Origin: Torymus aiolomorphi
Lineage: Eukaryota > Arthropoda > Insecta > Hymenoptera > Torymidae
NCBI GenBank assembly: GCA_036365515.1
Contig: CM070874.1
Location: 212,034,297 to 212,098,296 of the forward strand
Direction of reading: 5' to 3'
DNA length: 64,000 bases
Part shown: positions 60,211 to 64,000 of the stretch, in pieces
Numbering within the stretch: the stretch's first letter is position 1
How the letters are laid out: each line of letters opens with the position of its first letter
Notes under the pieces: generated by a model
Database searches by the model: none
The model's input: the letters and a program-made list of their open reading frames with translations, nothing else
Told to the model about the DNA's origin: nothing
Position numbers and translations under genes: made by a program

Positions 60211-62256
60211 CTAGTTTTCGGCGTTTCTCCTTAGGGATGCGTGTGAAGACCTCCGCTCCAAAGGTGCGTAGACGCCGCAGGTCCGGGGTTCGGCTCCTCC
60301 ATAACTCGAAAGGCGTGGTGTCCTTTTGACTGCTGGTTCCCGAGAGGTTGAGCGTGTACGTCGCTGCGTCAACTGCTTCGGTCCAGAATCGGCGCTCGAA
60401 CTTGGCGTTTGAAGCAGAGTCCGCGCCGCTTCTACCAGAGTCCTATTTTCCCTCTCAGCCGCTCCATTCTGCTCCGGAGTGTAGGCCACTGTACGCTCGT
60501 GCTCGAAACCGAACATGTGTGAAAGTCTCTTCATACCTGCGTTGACGAACTCGAGGCCGTTGTCCGTCCTAAGTGTGCGTACTCCCCCTGGACATACTTT
60601 CTCAGCTTTGCGTAGAAAGTCCTCAACATGTTGCTCCACCTCTGATTTATTTCTGAGAAAGTACACAGTTCTAAAACGAGAGTAGTCGTCCTTGAGAAGT
60701 AGGAAGTAGCGCGCTCCTCCCAGACTTGGTACCTGCATGGGTCCGCACAGATCTGCGTGAATGATTTCTCCGATGGTTGTCGTCTTCCGCTCACTACTTG
60801 GAAACGAAAGTCTGTGCATCATTCCTTCAGGACAAGGCTCACAGAAAACTTCTGTGGAGTCTTTAGCCTTTATCTGAAAACGATTTAGCATATTTTTTAC
60901 GTGCCTGTAGTTCTGGTGGGCTAACCTTTCGTGCCACTCTTTAATTGTGAAAGCGGCAGCAGCTTCACTCGATTCGATCGGCTGTTCGGGGACGTTGGCG
61001 CTAATTACTTCAAATTTCATTGTGTAGAGTTTACCGAGACGCGCTCCCACTGCTACCGTGCGTCCTCTCATTGTAAGTTTACAATCAGAGCTGGTCGAGG
61101 ACATTTCCAGGCCCTTGTCCAGGGCGGTGCCCTTGGAGAAGAGGTTATATTTTAATTTCGGCACATAAAGAACGTCAACTAGGTGATTTTCTTTCCACCG
61201 AATGCCGTTAAACATTCTGACATTTATGCAACCCTTCCCCGGAGCTTCTAGGAGGGCTCCGTCTCCTATGCGGATGAGTTTGGGCGGGTCGATCGGTTCA
61301 TAAGTGCGAAACCACTCTCTGTGGCTGCTCATGTGATCGCTAGCGCCTGAATCTAGTACCCACGCTGACTCATCAACTACACGGAAGTCCATTGAGGCGT
61401 GTGCCTCACTCACAATTCCATCTCCTGTTAATTTTTCCTGATGGGAGCTGTCGCTCTGATCCAATTTCTTCATCTTGAGGATCGAACACTGTCTCACCCA
61501 ATGTCCCGGTTGGTGACAGTAATGGCATTTGTCTGACGTTTTCTTGTTTGACTTTTCTTTCGGCCTTGACTGGTGCGCGTTGGACGCGAGGGCCTTGCCG
61601 TCCGCCACTCGAGGTTTCTTTCCGAGTCGAGCTTCCTCTGTGATCAATCTAGACGTGAGATTTACCATTGTTTTGTTGGCTTTTGCCGTAGACTCCCAGG
61701 CGGTCACGAAGTGTTGATAATTTTTTGGTAGTGTCATCAGAATCTTAGTAATCACCATGGAATCGGGGATTATTTCTCCTAGCGTAGCTAGTCTGTATGC
61801 CATGTCCCCTATCCTTGAAATATGTGTGGCCATGTCGTTGGAATCATGTTTCGAATACGAGTACCATTTCTGTTGCAAGACGAGTATACTGGTTTCGGAC
61901 TTCTGCTCGTAGACTGACAGAAGCTTGTCCCACATTTCCTTTGACGAAGCACAGTTTATTATGTGTAGAGTTGGCTGTTCCCCGATCGTCGTTGCAATTA
62001 TCTTTTTCGCACTTTTCTCCTTCTTTAACCACGCTGTAATCGAGGCATCGCGCTCGGCCTTTTGCCCGGCGGTTACATCTTTTCCTACTTCCAGCGGTTC
62101 GGGATTTACGGACGTGCCCTTCACTATTTCCAGAGCATCGTGCGAATCCAATATTATTTCCATCTGATATTTCCAAACACACCATGATTCATGATTCTTG
62201 AGTTTTGTCACTCTTGAAATTTCCAGATCCATTGTGTAGAGGTTATCTTCATTCAC
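60211..62256 (-). pseudogene. gag-pol: Copia gag, protease and integrase core
   Basis: Starts MNEDNLYTMDLEIS. A UBN2-type Gag region is followed by a canonical CCHC knuckle CHYCHQPGHWVRQC, then protease WVLDSGASDHMSS, the pre-integrase HERLAHQNYRHVKN block, and an integrase core with HADLCGPM, LRTDNGLEF and PEQNGAAERENR (D,D,E present). About residue 590, after RTLLQTP, the frame degenerates because of a frameshift, and the rest to 60211 is off-frame. It is the best-preserved block of this copy. Confidence 0.9.
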
Positions 62257-62356
62257 TTTTGCACGTGGGGCGGGAAAGCATATAACCTCGACTTCAACCG
62301 GCCTCTGTATCTCCCGGAACTAATCACTTCCAAAAACTATTTATCGTATGACTCAT

Positions 62357-62370
62357 CTGGGCCCATAACC
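62357..62370 (-). promoter_or_regulatory. Primer-binding site, internal initiator-Met tRNA type
   Basis: CTGGGCCCATAACC on the plus strand equals the anticodon arm of eukaryotic initiator tRNA-Met (anticodon CAT). The minus strand next to the LTR therefore pairs with it. Copia elements are known to prime from this internal tRNA fragment. Confidence 0.8.
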
Positions 62371-62636
62371 TGATATGGAAATAAGTTTGAGTCAATTTCA
62401 CCAAGAACTTATGATAAAAGAAACAAATTTGTTTTATTATAATAATTAAGAAGAGATACAATAAGATACAAAGACTGGCCGTCCAACGACCAAGTGAAGT
62501 AAAACGCAAGATGGAGTGTCAGTATGTAAAGGCGTGTTCGCGTGACGCGCGTGTGTTTGCATGTATGTGTTGTATGTATGTAGGCGCGCGAGATTCAAAT
62601 AGATTAATTCAACACTTGTCTTTAAATGTCTTAACA
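62371..62636 (-). repeat. Copia 5' LTR
   Basis: 266 bp with the same ends as 57909-58174. Promoter for the element on the minus strand. Confidence 0.9.
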
Positions 62637-62789
62637 TAGTAACCTATCACGGCTACTCTCTACACCCTCTCGAAACCTAGTTGTTAATCAAAGCTGGAGC
62701 GGCCACAGATATAACTTATGAACAACAAAATATTTCTTGACGGGATAGGTGGTATAATTTATTGCTAATTTATTGCTTCAAGATAGGCT
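62637..62789. other. Short flank between Copia and the palindrome
   Basis: No feature seen. Confidence 0.4.
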
Positions 62790-62974
62790 CCCGCGTAAAA
62801 ATTGAAACTATAGGAACAAAATTGATACTATATTGGAAATTAATATCGCTGATGTATTGGCAATATAGATGTACAACAATTGCAAGGCTATTGGCGCTAT
62901 TTGCCTTGGGTGTTATTTCCAATGTATTGCCAATGTCTTAATATTAACTTTCTGAAAAAAAAAAAAAATCTTTG

Positions 62975-63034
62975 GGTGGATTCGAACTAGGAATCTTCGG
63001 ATTACTAGACTTGCTCGCTCCACTGAGCTAATTC
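62975..63034 (-). repeat. tRNA-like segment, left arm
   Basis: On the minus strand AGCTCAGTGGAGCGAGC resembles a Pol III A box region and AGTTCGAATCC a B box. Shorter by three bases in the D-arm than its partner. The anticodon and T stems do not pair well, so it is not a functional tRNA. Confidence 0.6.
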
Positions 63035-63134
63035 GTTGTTTCTGTCAATGAGCGAAATGGGGTTAAATCTACGTCAAAACAAATGATCACTTGTTTCGAC
63101 TTTTAACCTCCATTTCGTTCATTGACAGAAACAA

Positions 63135-63198
63135 CGAATTAGCTCGGTGGGTAGCGAGCAAGTCTAGTAATCCGAAGATTCCTAGTTCGAATCCACCC
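63135..63198 (+). repeat. tRNA-like segment, right arm
   Basis: AGCTCGGTGGGTAGCGAGC (A box region), CTAGTAA anticodon-loop-like sequence and AGTTCGAATCC (B box). Possibly derived from a tRNA-Thr(AGT)-like gene, judged from the loop only. Confidence 0.6.
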
Positions 63199-63377
63199 AA
63201 AAATTTTTTTTTTAGAAAGTTAATATTAAGACATTGGCAATACATTAGAAATAACACCCAAGGCTAATAGCGCCAATAGCCTTGCAATTGTTGTACATCT
63301 ATATTGCCAATACATCAGCGATATTAATTTCCAATATAGTAGCAATGTTGTTGCAATAGCTTCAATTTTTACGCGGG

Positions 63378-63659
63378 CTAGGTCCTAAATTTTGAAAATC
63401 AAAGTGGACGTAGTGATCCTAGTATTCCATAATCTACTGCCGAATATTTTGTTGCTAATTTGCTGCTAATGTTACGTTAATCCCTATTTTGTTGCTATTT
63501 AATTTTGATGTCATTAATAATTAAAATATAATATTGCAAGTACACACAAACATGAAAAGTAAATACTTTCTGAATCGAAAAAAACTATTGTGATAAGAAA
63601 TTGTTAATTGAACACGTACATATTCTTCAAATAAGTATGAAGCACATTCTTTTTAATAA
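63378..63659. other. AT-rich, nothing identified
   Basis: Immediately upstream of the zinc-finger relative; no splice acceptor chosen. Confidence 0.4.
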
Positions 63660-63806
63660 AATAAGTTGGTTCGGCATCTACAAGCGATGCATACCGACGA
63701 AGAAGAGGTGGTAACGATAGTCCATGCCCCTGAGAGGTCGCAAGCTAAATACAACTTTATTAGAAACTTCTTTAGGAAATATAATATTGTACCAGTCACA
63801 AATTAA
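63660..63806 (+). pseudogene. Diverged relative of the 57630 zinc-finger peptide, finger truncated
   Basis: The frame preceded by TAA (63657-63659) reads NKLVRHLQAMH..., which aligns with NKLMRHMIAAH of the gene at 57630. It continues with matching spacing (HAPERS for NAPKGS, FRKYNIV for MAKYNIV) to a TAA at 63804. The two zinc-binding cysteines are missing, either lost or on an unseen exon. The 3' flank also matches. Confidence 0.55.
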
Positions 63807-64000
63807 TAAAATGAAATAATTTATTTTTACTGCCTTTTTTTCCTTCCTTCTAGAGGAAGCTTTGTAATAGTAATTTTCTGAGTTGTTGGACAAACATGTT
63901 ATAATTATTTTTCAAGGTGTTAAGAATCAAAATACATGGTTTTTGAAAAATCTCTGTATGGATATATGTGCGATTCAAAAATCCGTTTTTTGATTTACCG
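63807..64000. other. 3' flank of the zinc-finger relative
   Basis: Carries CTAGAGGAAGCTTTGTAATA, the counterpart of 57870-57890; then AT-rich sequence to the window end. Confidence 0.5.

Larger units (their letters stand above)
57909..62636 (-). mobile_element. Copia-type LTR retrotransposon, defective
   Basis: Two 266-bp LTRs enclose gag, protease, integrase, RT and RNase H in that order (integrase before RT), the defining order of Ty1/Copia. Flanks TATTA (57904-57908) and TAGTA (62637-62641) are probably the 5-bp target duplication with one change. The coding region is broken at several places. Confidence 0.9.
62790..63377. mobile_element. 588-bp palindromic element with a tRNA-like segment in each arm
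   Basis: Ends CCCGCGTAAAAATTG and its reverse. The arms are inverted copies meeting near 63070-63100. Each arm carries a tRNA-related segment (separate entries). It could be two SINE-like copies head to head, or a foldback transposon that captured a tRNA. No target duplication was recognised. Confidence 0.75.

Noticed and set aside
63135..63198. Functional tRNA gene
   Set aside because: Promoter boxes are present, but the anticodon stem and T stem do not pair and no acceptor stem closes; tRNA-derived only.

Overview
This is AT-rich eukaryotic DNA packed with transposable elements. It looks like an insect, and Hymenoptera is my best guess. That guess rests on a BEN-domain protein of the ant/wasp type with 66-130 bp introns, on the transposon mix (Gypsy, Copia, Penelope-like, cut-and-paste, many foldback/MITE elements), and on two long satellite arrays. 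I could search no database, so the taxonomy is inference.

Layout. 1-9160: a Gypsy-type LTR retrotransposon on the minus strand, cut by the left window edge, with LTR, Lys-type primer-binding site, long leader, gag, a -1 slippery heptamer, protease-RT-RNase H, integrase (frameshifted), and a third ORF in env position behind a splice-acceptor-like tract. 10478-12960: a solo LTR of a related element, (TA)n/(CT)n microsatellites, two odd microsatellite-bounded units, and a hammerhead-ribozyme-like motif. 12945-21665: a satellite of about 250 bp, partly dimeric, split by a 4,057-bp cut-and-paste transposon (16504-20560) whose 4-bp target duplication can be read from the satellite. 21666-26990: MITEs and decayed repeats. 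26988-28560: a five-exon BEN-domain gene on the minus strand, the best host-gene candidate. 29830-34672: an inverted promoter-like duplication around a third microsatellite-bounded unit, four tandem exon-like units, a non-LTR fragment, and a clear RAD51-family pseudogene. 36770-44545: a nested palindrome holding two head-to-head Penelope-like copies with hammerhead motifs and a GIY-YIG endonuclease. 44628-51109: small hairpin elements, a ~150-bp tandem repeat, and a 1,660-bp palindromic element with a perfect 8-bp duplication. 51525-57183: a second satellite, a dimer of ~180 + ~176 bp halves. 57630-63806: a small C2H2 zinc-finger peptide gene and a diverged relative, flanking a defective Copia element (57909-62636) and a palindrome carrying tRNA-like promoters.

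Nearly every retroelement or transposase reading frame is broken by at least one frameshift or stop. The window therefore reads as a graveyard of fairly young insertions around a few host genes. The least explained structures are the three microsatellite-bounded units sharing the core ATTATTTCTTTAG, the four tandem exon-like units upstream of the RAD51 pseudogene, and the splice-acceptor-preceded third ORF of the Gypsy element.
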